Notes under the pieces: generated by a model
Seen by the model: the letters and a program-made list of their open reading frames with translations, nothing else
What the model was told of the DNA's origin: nothing
The model's database searches: none
Made by a program: the position numbers and the translations under genes
DNA from: Corynebacterium spheniscorum
GTDB lineage: Bacteria; Actinomycetota; Actinomycetes; Mycobacteriales; Mycobacteriaceae
DNA length: 64,000 nt
Direction of reading: 5' to 3'
NCBI RefSeq assembly: GCF_900113445.1
Contig: NZ_FOPJ01000004.1
Span: forward strand, 124,001 to 188,000
Shown: piece by piece, positions 38,744 to 47,213 of the stretch
Position numbering within the stretch: the stretch's first letter is position 1
How the letters are laid out: every line of letters starts with the position of its first letter

Positions 38744-39358
38744 ATGCCCCATGTGGCTGCAAAAAAGACTTCCTCGAAGAACACTCCCCAACGACTCGCT
38801 GATAGCACCCGACCGGTGCTCATGGTGGGCTTAGGCAACCCCGGCGCTAACTACCAAGGCACCCGCCACAATATCGGCCACGAAGCCGTATCAGAGCTAC
38901 TCAGCCGCGCCTACCCCATGCCCGCTAGCTTGGGCACCCATAAGCGCACCAACACTGATATTGCTGAGCTCAAACTCTCACAGAGCAATACCCCCATCAT
39001 TGCGGCGCGCTTGCGTTGTTTTATGAATCTATCTGGCACCCCTACCCAAGCGCTAGCGCAATTCTTCAAGGTACCCAGCGGCAATATCATCATTGCCCAT
39101 GATGAATTAGAGCTCCCGCTTGGCGAAGTTCGCCTTCACCGCGGCGGTGGGGATCATGGGCACAATGGTCTAAAGTCCATTAGCCAGGCACTCAAAACCA
39201 AGGATTATTTCCGCCTCGCTTTAGGTATTGGTCGGCCCCCGGGTCGGATGGATCCGGCGCGCTATGTGCTCAAGCCTTTCCCCCGCGCAGAAGCTGTGGA
39301 GGTACCCATTATGTGCGCTGATGCGGTGGATTTGGTGGAAAAGCTGCTCGATTCTTAA
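38744..39358 (+). CDS. pth: Peptidyl-tRNA hydrolase (first copy)
   Basis: Releases tRNA from prematurely dropped peptidyl-tRNA. The 204-residue protein has VGLGNPGANYQGTRHNIGHEA (catalytic His in TRHN), FMNLSG, IIIAHDELELPLGEVRL (His/Asp) and HGHNGLKS, so all catalytic positions are present. The first 23 residues are a basic extension. ATG 38744 is used; GTG 38753 has GGGAG at better spacing and may be the true start. It lies downstream of rplY. A paralog lies at 43221. Confidence 0.95.
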   Translation: MPHVAAKKTSSKNTPQRLADSTRPVLMVGLGNPGANYQGTRHNIGHEAVSELLSRAYPMPASLGTHKRTNTDIAELKLSQSNTPIIAARLRCFMNLSGTPTQALAQFFKVPSGNIIIAHDELELPLGEVRLHRGGGDHGHNGLKSISQALKTKDYFRLALGIGRPPGRMDPARYVLKPFPRAEAVEVPIMCADAVDLVEKLLDS

Positions 39359-39464
39359 ACCCCAGCTCACCCCCTAGGTGTGTGCCAGATGAGGTGATGG
39401 GTTTAAACTCTCTACCAAGAATGTGACGCCGATTACGCAAGCACGATTGTTGGGAGAGCAGTTC

Positions 39465-40403
39465 ATGGCCTATCAGCCCGCGCACCTACGCCTAGCCACC
39501 ATTAGAACCGGCAGCGCCACCCGCGCTGCCTTGGTGCTTTTCGCCGCCCGCCAGGGTGCGATTACGCGCGATGATTTCGAGGCCACCGATCTCCTCCAAA
39601 CCATCACCATCGGCAACTACCGCGATGTCGGTGAGCTCCTTCATAACCCGCATTGGCGCCAGGAAGTTGAAGCTACCTTAAACCTCGGTGAGCAACACTA
39701 TGTGCCGGTGCGCGCTAAGGATTTAGCGCAGCCGATCCTAGAGCCTAAGAAGATCATCTGCGTGGGCATGAACTATGCCAACCACATTGCCGAGATGGGC
39801 CGCCCAGCCCCCGAGTTCCCCACCCTGTTCATTAAATTCCCGGATGCTCTCACCGGGCCTTTTGATGATGTCCATGTCCCAGCAGAACTCAGCGATGCCC
39901 TGGATTATGAGGGCGAATTAGCGGTAGTTATTGGTGCCCCGGCTTATCGGGTGTCCAAAGCGCAGGCCGGTAACTATATCGCTGGTTTTGCGATTATGAA
40001 TGACTACACCTTGAGGGATCGCCAATATCGCACCTTGCAATGGCATCAAGGTAAATCCCTCTTCCGCTCCGCTGGTTTCGGCCCCTGGGTTACCGTGACT
40101 AACCCTGATAACCCGCAGCATGCCGGGGTGTTAAGCACCACGGTTAATGGAGAGTTGCGTCAGCATGATAGCTGCGCTGATCTGGTTTTCGACCCCACCG
40201 ACCTGGTGGAATATATCTCACACCTCTACCCGCTTAACCCCGGTGATGTGATTGTCAGCGGTACCCCTGGCGGGGTCGGGCATGCCCGTGAGCCTCAAAG
40301 CTATTTAGGCCATGGCGATATCACCCGCATCAGCATCGACAACCTGGGGCATATTCAAAACCGCACCTTGATCGACTCCGCCACTGATGCAGCAGAAAGG
40401 TAG
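39465..40403 (+). CDS. Fumarylacetoacetate hydrolase family protein, likely fumarylpyruvate hydrolase
   Basis: 312 residues. The FAH fold occupies residues 95-300: KIICVGMNYANHIAEMG, PTLFIKFPDALTGPFDDV, the metal ligands in ALDYEGELAVVIG, FAIMNDYTLRDRQYR and GDVIVSGTPGGVG. GGGAGAG lies 6-7 nt before ATG 39465. The next gene, 7 bp after its stop, is a mycothiol-dependent maleylpyruvate isomerase, so hydrolysis of fumarylpyruvate to fumarate and pyruvate in the gentisate route is the best reading. The N-terminal 90 residues are the usual variable domain. Confidence 0.85.
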   Translation: MAYQPAHLRLATIRTGSATRAALVLFAARQGAITRDDFEATDLLQTITIGNYRDVGELLHNPHWRQEVEATLNLGEQHYVPVRAKDLAQPILEPKKIICVGMNYANHIAEMGRPAPEFPTLFIKFPDALTGPFDDVHVPAELSDALDYEGELAVVIGAPAYRVSKAQAGNYIAGFAIMNDYTLRDRQYRTLQWHQGKSLFRSAGFGPWVTVTNPDNPQHAGVLSTTVNGELRQHDSCADLVFDPTDLVEYISHLYPLNPGDVIVSGTPGGVGHAREPQSYLGHGDITRISIDNLGHIQNRTLIDSATDAAER

Positions 40404-40410
40404 CCCCGCC

Positions 40411-41124
40411 ATGAGTTTTCAGGATCTTCCCTTAAGCGAACAACGCGGCCTGGTTAACCAAGCCGAGGAACTCTATCAGCGCTATCTCCACCAACTCAGC
40501 GATGAAGACCACCGCGGCCCTTCCCTGCTTCCGGGCTGGACCCGCGGGCATTTAGTAGGCCATGTGGCCGCCAATGCCGCGGGCATGACGCGCCTGGTGA
40601 ACTGGGGTATCACCGGCGTCGAGCAGCCCATGTTTGCTTCCCGGGATGCCCGTAACCAAGAAATTGAGGATCTATCTACCCTCCCGCTAGCAGATCTCAT
40701 TGAGCGTCATACCCAGGCCGTTGAGGTATTAAATCAGGCCTGGGATCAGGCTGCCGAGATCGGTGATCAGGCCTGGGATTCGCGGGTGAAGAATGCCCAT
40801 GGGGTGGAGATGCCCATGCGGCGGACCTTGTGGATGCGTAGCCGTGAGGTATGGGTGCACACCATGGATCTCAATAATGGCGCGCACTTTGATCAGATCC
40901 CGGAGATTATGCTGCGCGGCATCATGGCGGAGGTCTTAAAAGATTGGCGTGCTCATAACCGCGGCCGCGATTTGGTGCTCATTGAAGATGACACCCATGC
41001 TGCCTTCGTGGTGGATGAGGCAGAAACGAATGTCACCGAGGTTCACGCCCCGGATTTAGCAGGTGTGGTGCGTTGGGCTACGGGGCGTGCCAAAGGCCAC
41101 CCCGAGCCCCCGCAGTGGCGTTAG
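40411..41124 (+). CDS. Mycothiol-dependent maleylpyruvate isomerase
   Basis: Isomerises maleylpyruvate to fumarylpyruvate with mycothiol as cofactor. The 237-residue protein has an N-terminal DinB-like four-helix domain with the zinc site His51 (GHLVGHVAANA), Glu146 and His150 (SREVWVHTMDL). These match in spacing the site known in the C. glutamicum enzyme. The C-terminal small domain has VLIEDDTHAAFVV and ends PEPPQWR. It is co-transcribed with the preceding FAH gene. The ring-cleaving gentisate dioxygenase is not in this window. Confidence 0.85.
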   Translation: MSFQDLPLSEQRGLVNQAEELYQRYLHQLSDEDHRGPSLLPGWTRGHLVGHVAANAAGMTRLVNWGITGVEQPMFASRDARNQEIEDLSTLPLADLIERHTQAVEVLNQAWDQAAEIGDQAWDSRVKNAHGVEMPMRRTLWMRSREVWVHTMDLNNGAHFDQIPEIMLRGIMAEVLKDWRAHNRGRDLVLIEDDTHAAFVVDEAETNVTEVHAPDLAGVVRWATGRAKGHPEPPQWR

Positions 41125-41125
41125 T

Positions 41126-41374
41126 TCACCACTTTCGGGCTTCTTTCAGCAGCTTCGCTAGGTTCGGATCATCGCGTTCAAAGGCCCCGGATTTCAGTAG
41201 CCGGGTATACACCACCGGGCAGCTCTTGCAGCGGGGCTTGGAGCGGCAGCATTTCTTCTTCACTTTCAAGCCCAGCGGGTTCAAAGTGACCTTCACGCCT
41301 TTATTGGAGCTTTTTGGGTGCGTGTGGAGTTGTTTCTTCAACTTCTTCCGCTTCTTGGTCTTCTTTTCACCCAT
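41126..41374 (-). CDS. Small lysine- and cysteine-rich protein
   Basis: 82 residues with 21 lysines. The N-terminus is highly basic (MGEKKTKKRKKLKKQLHTH). A central cluster, KKKCCRSKPRCKSCPVVYTRLLKSG, has four Cys in a C-C-x5-C-x2-C pattern that could bind zinc. The composition suggests RNA or ribosome binding, but this is inference. It ends 1 bp from the convergent isomerase gene. I recall similar short corynebacterial and actinobacterial proteins without assigned function. Confidence 0.7.
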   Translation of the reverse strand: MGEKKTKKRKKLKKQLHTHPKSSNKGVKVTLNPLGLKVKKKCCRSKPRCKSCPVVYTRLLKSGAFERDDPNLAKLLKEARKW

Positions 41375-41405
41375 GGGGATTAAGCTTAGCCAGCCCTAGC
41401 TGAAT

Positions 41406-41456
41406 TTAAAAAGTAAAGCCCCGCGCAGAACACGAAAGTGCTCCGGCGCGGGACTT
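41406..41456 (-). terminator. Terminator of gapX
   Basis: On the minus strand GTCCCGCGC pairs with GCGCGGGGC (one wobble/mismatch), followed by TTTACTTTTTAAA. Confidence 0.75.
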
Positions 41457-41503
41457 CGCGGCAACCACAGCTACCTCATTTCGGCAGCCATGGCCACAAC
41501 GCC

Positions 41504-42961
41504 TTATTTAATGTCGCTGGGATTCACACGTGCCGGCAGCACCGTCGGGCGGGCCCCAGCAACTTCCTCCACAATGCGAATCACCTGGTTGGAGTAGCCG
41601 TACTCATTGTCGTACCACACATAAAGCACCAGGTAGCGGCCATTAGCGATGGTGGCTAGACCATCAACAATGCCGGCATGCGTGGTGCCCACAAAGTCGG
41701 TGGACACAACTTCCGGGGAGTGGATGTAGTCGATCTGCTGGCGCAGGTTGGAGTGCAGGGATACCTTGCGCAGGAAGTTATTCACCTCATCGGCTTCCAC
41801 TTCCTTCTCCAGGTTCAGGTTCAGCACCGCCATGGACACATCCGGGGTGGGAACGCGGATGGCATTACCGCTGAGCTTGCCTTCAAATTCCGGCAGCGCC
41901 TTGGATACGGCCTTCGCGGCACCAGTTTCGGTGAGCACCATATTCAATCCGGCGGCACGGCCACGGCGCGGTCCTTTGTGGAAGTTGTCGATCAGGTTCT
42001 GGTCATTGGTGAAGGAGTGCACGGTCTCCACGTGCCCATGTTCCACGCCATAGCGATCATTGATCACCTTCAGCACCGGGGTGATCGCATTGGTGGTACA
42101 GGATGCGGCGGTGATGATGGTGTCTTCATCCTTAATGTCGCCATGGTTGATGCCATAGACAACATTCTTCAGGTCACCCTTACCCGGCGCGGTCAACACC
42201 ACGCGGGCCACGCCCTTGGACTTCAGGTGCTGCGAGAGTCCCTCGCGGTCACGCCAACGGCCGGTGTTATCCACCACGATGGCGTCTTGAATGTCATAGG
42301 CGGTGTAGTCCACGGTGGCGGGGTCATTGGAGTAAATGACCTGGATCGGGGTGCCATTGGCCCAGATAATATTCTTCTCACGATCCACCGAGATGGTGCC
42401 ATCAAAAGCACCGTGGACGGAGTCGCGGCGCAGCAAGCTGGCGCGCTTCATAATGTCATCTTCACCGTTTTGGCGTACCACCACGGCACGCAAACGTACG
42501 CCACCATAGGCGGCCTCGCGGGAGACCAGGATGCGGGCCAGCAGACGACCAATGCGGCCGAAACCATAGAGCACCACATCGGTGGATTCGATTTCGCGGG
42601 CGGCCCCCAGCACCTCAGCGAGTTCCTTTTCCAGGTAGGCGCGAAGATCGGTCTCCCCGGAGCGCTCAAACCCGGTGGCCAGGCGGCCAAGGTCAATCGA
42701 GGCGGTGCCCAGATCCATTTCCGAGAGTTCCTTGAGGATGGGTAGCGTTGCCTGCAGCGGCAATTCGCGGTCAGTGATGCGGCGAGCATAGCGGTGGGAC
42801 TTGATGATGTCGATATCGGTGACATCAATCAGCAGGCGCCCAAAAATGGAGGTGACCACATTATTGGTGCGCTGAAGCTGAGAAATCAGGGGCAGCATTT
42901 GCTGCGCAAGATCGATGCGTTCATTCCAATCCTGCTGGCTGGCCTGGGTATTCGCGGTCAT
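41504..42961 (-). CDS. gapX: Glyceraldehyde-3-phosphate dehydrogenase, long GapX/GapB type
   Basis: 485 residues, with about 125 extra N-terminal residues compared with glycolytic GapA. The NAD(P) loop YGFGRIGRLLARIL lies near residue 135, the catalytic cysteine in TAASCTTNAITPVL near 290, and the C-terminal WYDNEYGYSNQV is standard. The long form in corynebacteria is the gluconeogenic, NADP-accepting enzyme, distinct from GapA. ATG 42961 follows AAAGGATGAG at 12 nt. The gene sits beside the second pth, as in C. glutamicum. glpX, fumC and eno in this window complete a gluconeogenic theme. Confidence 0.92.
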   Translation of the reverse strand: MTANTQASQQDWNERIDLAQQMLPLISQLQRTNNVVTSIFGRLLIDVTDIDIIKSHRYARRITDRELPLQATLPILKELSEMDLGTASIDLGRLATGFERSGETDLRAYLEKELAEVLGAAREIESTDVVLYGFGRIGRLLARILVSREAAYGGVRLRAVVVRQNGEDDIMKRASLLRRDSVHGAFDGTISVDREKNIIWANGTPIQVIYSNDPATVDYTAYDIQDAIVVDNTGRWRDREGLSQHLKSKGVARVVLTAPGKGDLKNVVYGINHGDIKDEDTIITAASCTTNAITPVLKVINDRYGVEHGHVETVHSFTNDQNLIDNFHKGPRRGRAAGLNMVLTETGAAKAVSKALPEFEGKLSGNAIRVPTPDVSMAVLNLNLEKEVEADEVNNFLRKVSLHSNLRQQIDYIHSPEVVSTDFVGTTHAGIVDGLATIANGRYLVLYVWYDNEYGYSNQVIRIVEEVAGARPTVLPARVNPSDIK

Positions 42962-43122
42962 GCGGGGGCTCTCATCCTTTAACGAGTGCGGACAATTGGA
43001 GTCTTTATACGGGCGAGCAGTCACAATCTGCACGGGACTATGACCTCACCCCTCAACCTTAACGCGTTTGTGGTGCAGCCATGTCCGAAACGGGTACCCC
43101 CGCTCTCCCCCACCTTTGCTGA

Positions 43123-43187
43123 GCTATCCCGAGACCCGCGTCCCCCAGGTTGAGCGCTCATTCTTAAGGTGTGAGCTGGTGTGCGGA
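43123..43187 (-). repeat. Dispersed CGAGACC element, copy H
   Basis: Begins GCTATCCCGAGACCCGCG in the gapX-pth2 gap. The GCGGCA box at the far end is not clear (GGTGTGCGG), so it is a degenerate or partial copy. Confidence 0.45.
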
Positions 43188-43220
43188 AGAACATCACCGC
43201 ATATGTGCAAAGCTAGAGTG

Positions 43221-43868
43221 ATGTTCTCCTTGTTTAAGTGGCTACCCCGTTTTCGTGTCCGCCAAACCCCCACCCACACCGCTGAGCCCGCAGCGGCATT
43301 GGGTGATCCGCAATGGTTGGTGATGGGTGTAGGTAACCCCGGCGCGCAATACGCCGCTACCCGCCACAATGTGGGTTATATGGCTATTGACCAGCTGCTG
43401 GGCCAAGAGCGCCTTGAACCTATCCGCGGGATCCCAGTACGCATGGCCAAAGTTTTAGTGGGCGACACAGTAGTAGGTGTGCTGCGTTCTACTACGTATA
43501 TGAATGAATCTGGTTTAGCGCTCGCCCCGCTGGCCAAGAAGTTTGATATTCCCGTTGAGCGCATCATTGTGGTTCATGATGAGCTTGATATTGCGGTCCA
43601 GCAGGTCAAGATTCGGGTTGGGGGAAATGAGAACGGCCACAATGGCCTCAAGAGCTGCTCGAAGGAGCTGGGGACCCGCGATTATATTCGGGTGCGCATT
43701 GGCATTGGGCGCCCTCCCAAAGGCCAATCCATTAGCGATTGGGTGCTTAGCCCCATCAGCTCTGATGTACCCATGACCGCTGCGATTATGCGGGCAGCGC
43801 AGGCGGTTCGGCTCATTATTAGCGAGGGCGTACCCAGCGCGCAGAACAGCATCCATACCAAGAAATAA
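43221..43868 (+). CDS. Peptidyl-tRNA hydrolase (second copy)
   Basis: 215 residues. VMGVGNPGAQYAATRHNVGYMA, TTYMNESG, IIVVHDELDIAVQQVKI and NGHNGLKSCSKEL show all catalytic residues. The first motif is GVGNPG instead of GLGNPG. ATG 43221 gives a 30-residue basic N-terminal extension (MFSLFKWLPRFRVRQ). It is a full-length paralog of the copy at 38744, about 4.5 kb away. C. glutamicum also has two pth genes flanking this region, so the duplication is old and both are probably active. Confidence 0.92.
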   Translation: MFSLFKWLPRFRVRQTPTHTAEPAAALGDPQWLVMGVGNPGAQYAATRHNVGYMAIDQLLGQERLEPIRGIPVRMAKVLVGDTVVGVLRSTTYMNESGLALAPLAKKFDIPVERIIVVHDELDIAVQQVKIRVGGNENGHNGLKSCSKELGTRDYIRVRIGIGRPPKGQSISDWVLSPISSDVPMTAAIMRAAQAVRLIISEGVPSAQNSIHTKK

Positions 43869-43905
43869 AAAATCCCCACAGCGCTTAAAAAGCGCGCAAG
43901 GATTT
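43869..43905. terminator. Hairpin between pth2 and the HtaA gene
   Basis: AAATCC...GGATTT flank an inner GCGCTT/AAGCGC stem, with A/T runs on both sides. It could serve both convergent genes. Confidence 0.5.
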
Positions 43906-43919
43906 AAGGGGCTAGCTAC

Positions 43920-44702
43920 TTAGCGGAAGAGGCCACCGAAGATCTGGAAGATGCCGCCGAAAACACCATTGAAGATGCGGGCGAGGAAGTGCAGCAGCTT
44001 GTAGAAAGCGGCGTACACCGGGCCACGCTTGTGGTTACCGAGATCCGGGGTTGCTTCCTCGGTGGGGGTAGCTTCGGTAGTGGTTTCCTCAGTGGAGGTC
44101 TCCGGAGCCGGGGTCGGAGCCGGGACCACGGGCTGGCCGGCGTCGCCGCCACACCATGCGCCGTGCGCATCGAAGGGCATGACTTGCTGGCCAGCAGCGA
44201 AGGCGCCACCGAAGGCTTGGGAACCTTCTGTGGTCAGCACGGTCGTGGAATTACCGAAGCCCACGGTGTGGGTGGTGCTTTCCGGCTCGAAGAGGGTGAT
44301 ATCGGCCAGGATGACATCATCACCGGAGGTGGTGCCGGCAGCGGTGGTGGCGGTGTAATCGTCCTGCAGCTGAGCGGTGGTGCCGTTGAGCAGGATCTTG
44401 AGGTCGGTGATGGTGCTATCGACCTGGGGCATCACAACGTGCATGCCGCCGGTGAAGGAAATGACATCGTTGCTGGCGCTGGCGACCGGGAAGGTCACCG
44501 GGCCATAGGCTTCGTGGAAGGCACCGTCGACGGCGCCGAGCTTGACGCCGCTGGCGAGGTTCTTGGCTTCACGCAGGATGCTGCGGTCGCCGGCTCACTT
44601 GGCGACACCGTGGCAGACGCCCGCGGGGCCCGTCGGATAGGCCTGGGCGATGGCCGGAGCGACAAGGGCGCTCGCGACGATGGGTAGTGCGGTCTTCTTC
44701 AT
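43920..44702 (-). pseudogene. HtaA-domain surface heme-binding protein, interrupted by TGA
   Basis: From ATG 44702 (good site TAGGAG) the frame encodes a signal peptide (MKKTALPIVASALVAPAIAQA) and a short segment with Cys28. An in-frame TGA follows at codon 36 (44597-44595). After it the same frame continues for 225 codons. These give an HtaA-like beta domain (residues about 50-160: FTGGMHVVMPQVDSTITDL; TTEGSQAFGGAFAAGQQVMPF), a Thr/Glu/Pro linker, and a C-terminal hydrophobic amphipathic helix FYKLLHFLARIFNGVFGGIF. HtaA proteins bind heme at the corynebacterial surface. One substitution (TGG or CGA to TGA) would account for the stop; a sequencing error is possible. Confidence 0.75.
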
Positions 44703-45162
44703 GTGTTCTCCTAAAAGAAAAATCTGTGTTGACAGTCGAGAACCTCTTGTGTGAGGTGACTATGTGCCAGTTTCCGGAGCGAGGGACTGACAGCCTTCCC
44801 CCGCTATAGATATGGATTCAGTAGATCACGGATCGATAACAACATGGAACCGAGGCTTGAGTGTAAGGCGCTGCTAAGCGGAGGGCAATAGCGCATCTGG
44901 CCAGGTAAAAGGTTAAAGTTGGGAGCGTCAAAAATTGGGGTTGCTTATTGAGAATGCGTGTGTCCATAAAGTTGTCAGACTTCGAGCAGGTCAGACCTCT
45001 TTAGTAATTAATCAAGCTGATGCGCACCGATTGATTTTGAGACCTAAACGGTTTTATCTCGGAATCATATTTGTAATAAAAGGCACTAAGGCTAAGCGAG
45101 CTTTCGTGCACATGGCCCTCAGCCAGCACCGATGTTTAACTTAATTCGGGGGTAAAAAGGGA
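44703..45162. other. Gene-poor stretch with low-GC tract
   Basis: 460 bp upstream of the HtaA gene. 44930-45140 is clearly richer in A/T than the neighbours. It holds an open frame of about 69 codons (44935-45144) whose product I do not recognise and which lacks a ribosome site. It may be a trace of transferred DNA. Repeat copy C follows. Confidence 0.35.
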
Positions 45163-45262
45163 CTACTCGCGTTTAAGCGGCGAAGAAGGCGCGGCAAAGC
45201 TGCGGGAGAGTGCATAGCCGCAGGGTCTCACCTTGGCGTACCCCCTCCCGATCTCGGGAAGC
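45163..45262 (+). repeat. Dispersed CGAGACC element, copy C
   Basis: CTACTCGCGTTTAAGCGG at the left, AAGGCGCGGCAAAGC, an internal stem CTGCGG/CCGCAG, and CCGATCTCGGGAAGC at the right. It lies just upstream of prfC. Confidence 0.65.
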
Positions 45263-45298
45263 ATGCCCCAGATGCATAAGAAGTGGCCGCTAGGGCAC

Positions 45299-45304
45299 TA
45301 TCGT
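45299..45304 (+). promoter_or_regulatory. -10 box of prfC (putative, leaderless)
   Basis: TATCGT lies 8 nt before ATG 45313 and there is no Shine-Dalgarno sequence. Confidence 0.35.
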
Positions 45305-45312
45305 GGTTCGGT

Positions 45313-46974
45313 ATGAGCAACGCCCCCACTTCGAACTCGAATGCCGCTAGCGCTGAGGCAGCGCGCCGGCGCACCTTTGCTGTTATTGCGCACCCAGATG
45401 CTGGTAAGTCCACCTTGACCGAAGCGTTGGCGCTGCATGCGCACATGATTTCGGAGGCCGGGGCGGTGCATGGCAAGGCCGGGCGCAAGTCGACGGTCTC
45501 GGACTGGATGGAAATGGAGAAGGATCGCGGCATTTCCATTGCGTCCTCGGCGCTGCAATTTGAGTATGCCCCGGCTGGCTATGAGGGCGAACCCTACATG
45601 ATTAATTTGGTGGATACCCCTGGTCACGCGGATTTCTCGGAGGATACCTACCGTGTGCTGACCGCGGTGGATGCGGCCGTGATGTTGATTGATGCGGCGA
45701 AGGGTTTGGAGCCGCAGACGCTGAAGCTTTTCCGGGTGTGTAAGGCGCGCGGGTTGCCGATTATTACCGTGATTAATAAGTGGGACCGCGTGGGTCGTGA
45801 ACCCTTGGAGCTGGTTGATGAGATTGTCTCCGAGATTGGGTTGCAGCCCACCCCGCTGTTTTGGCCGGTTGGTGAGGCCGGGGATTTCCGGGGGTTGGCG
45901 AGGATTAATACCGATGGTGAAGCCGAGGAATATATCCACTTCATTCGCACCGCCGGTGGCACCACGATTGCGCCGGAGGAGATTTATGCCCCTGAGGATG
46001 CGGCGGAAAAAGAAGGTGAGGCCTGGGAGACCGCGGCTGAGGAGGCTGAGCTTTTGGCGGCTGATGGGGCGGTGCATGATCAAGAAAGCTTCTTGCATTG
46101 TGAGACCTCTCCGCTGATTTTCGCTTCGGCGATGTTGAACTTTGGTGTGCACCAGATTCTGGACACGCTCTGTGCTTTAGCGCCCTCCCCGGGTGAGCGT
46201 TTAAGCGATGAGCATGCTGTGGATGAGTCCACCACTGCGATGGATTCTTTCCGTGGGGTGGGCGATGAGTTTTCCGGTGTGGTGTTTAAGGTGCAGGCCG
46301 GGATGGATAAGAATCACCGAGACTCGCTGGCCTTTATGCGAGTTGTGTCCGGGGAGTTCGATCGCGGGATGCAGGTAACGCATGCGCAATCTGGTCGGAG
46401 TTTCTCTACGAAATATGCTTTGACGGTGTTTGGGCGCACGCGTTCGACCGTGGATACTGCCTTCCCGGGCGATATTGTGGGTTTGGTTAACGCCGGCTCC
46501 TTAGCGCCGGGGGATACGATTTATGCCGGCCGTAAGGTGCAATACCCGCCGATGCCGCAATTCGCTCCGGAGCATTTCCGTACCCTGCGGGCGAAGTCTT
46601 TGGGCAAGTACAAGCAATTCCGCAAGGCCTTGGAACAGTTGGAGTCTGAGGGTGTGGTGCAGATTCTGCGTAATGATCTGCGCGGCGATGCCGCCCCGGT
46701 GATGGCGGCGGTGGGCCCCATGCAGTTCGAGGTGATGCAGGCGCGCATGCTCAATGAGTACAACGTGGAGACCGTGACCGAGCCGATCCCCTACTCGGTG
46801 GCGCGCAAGACGGATGCGGATTCTGCGGAGGATCTGGGCCGGCAGCGGGGCGTGGAGATCTTTAATCGCACGGATGGGGAGTTGATTGCGCTGTTTGGGG
46901 ATAAATGGCGTTTGCAATTTATCCAAAAGGAGCATCCGGAGTTCACCTTGGAGCCCATGGTGGCAGATGACTAA
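45313..46974 (+). CDS. prfC: Peptide chain release factor 3
   Basis: Translational GTPase that recycles RF1/RF2. The 553-residue protein has G1 AVIAHPDAGKSTLTEA, the switch region DWMEMEKDRGISI, G3 VDTPGHADFSEDTYR and G4 NKWDR. Domains II and III then include VVFKVQAGMDKNHRDSLAFMRVVSG, characteristic of RF3 rather than EF-G. ATG 45313 starts where homology starts; the frame is open upstream to 45283. A strong terminator follows. RF3 is not universal, but is found in corynebacteria. Confidence 0.94.
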   Translation: MSNAPTSNSNAASAEAARRRTFAVIAHPDAGKSTLTEALALHAHMISEAGAVHGKAGRKSTVSDWMEMEKDRGISIASSALQFEYAPAGYEGEPYMINLVDTPGHADFSEDTYRVLTAVDAAVMLIDAAKGLEPQTLKLFRVCKARGLPIITVINKWDRVGREPLELVDEIVSEIGLQPTPLFWPVGEAGDFRGLARINTDGEAEEYIHFIRTAGGTTIAPEEIYAPEDAAEKEGEAWETAAEEAELLAADGAVHDQESFLHCETSPLIFASAMLNFGVHQILDTLCALAPSPGERLSDEHAVDESTTAMDSFRGVGDEFSGVVFKVQAGMDKNHRDSLAFMRVVSGEFDRGMQVTHAQSGRSFSTKYALTVFGRTRSTVDTAFPGDIVGLVNAGSLAPGDTIYAGRKVQYPPMPQFAPEHFRTLRAKSLGKYKQFRKALEQLESEGVVQILRNDLRGDAAPVMAAVGPMQFEVMQARMLNEYNVETVTEPIPYSVARKTDADSAEDLGRQRGVEIFNRTDGELIALFGDKWRLQFIQKEHPEFTLEPMVADD

Positions 46975-47008
46975 TTAGCGCTTCTGCAGAGTTTCTGAGG
47001 GTGTTTCT

Positions 47009-47056
47009 GGGGAGATGGTGTGTGCTATTCGCGCACTTCATCTCCCCTTCTTTGTT
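47009..47056 (+). terminator. Terminator of prfC
   Basis: GGGGAGATG pairs with CATCTCCCC around an inner GTGC/GCAC stem, followed by TTCTTTGTT. Confidence 0.85.
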
Positions 47057-47125
47057 AACACCAAGTATGTGCTTTTGAACTGGGACATTTCGGGTGCGCG
47101 GCGGGTTGTGTGAGGACTATTTGGC

Positions 47126-47213
47126 ATGAATATTCAAGGACTTGAGCATTTGGCAACCCTAATTGCCTTTGAGGCACGGTCAGTGTGATTGCGGGCGACT
47201 TGGGGTTGGCGCG
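47126..47213 (+). pseudogene. Possible N-terminal remnant of a LysR-type regulator
   Basis: ATG 47126 opens MNIQGLEHLATLIAFEAR, the first helix of a LysR HTH, and then stops. A shift of one base continues as VIAGDLGLARG, which would be the next helix, before another stop. Short and broken, in a 750-bp gap without other genes. Confidence 0.3.

Noticed and set aside
41678..42745. 355-codon plus-strand frame over gapX
   Set aside because: Antisense shadow of gapX.
44595..44597. TGA in the HtaA gene read as selenocysteine
   Set aside because: HtaA proteins are not selenoproteins, no SECIS-like hairpin is evident just downstream, and no selenocysteine machinery is visible here.
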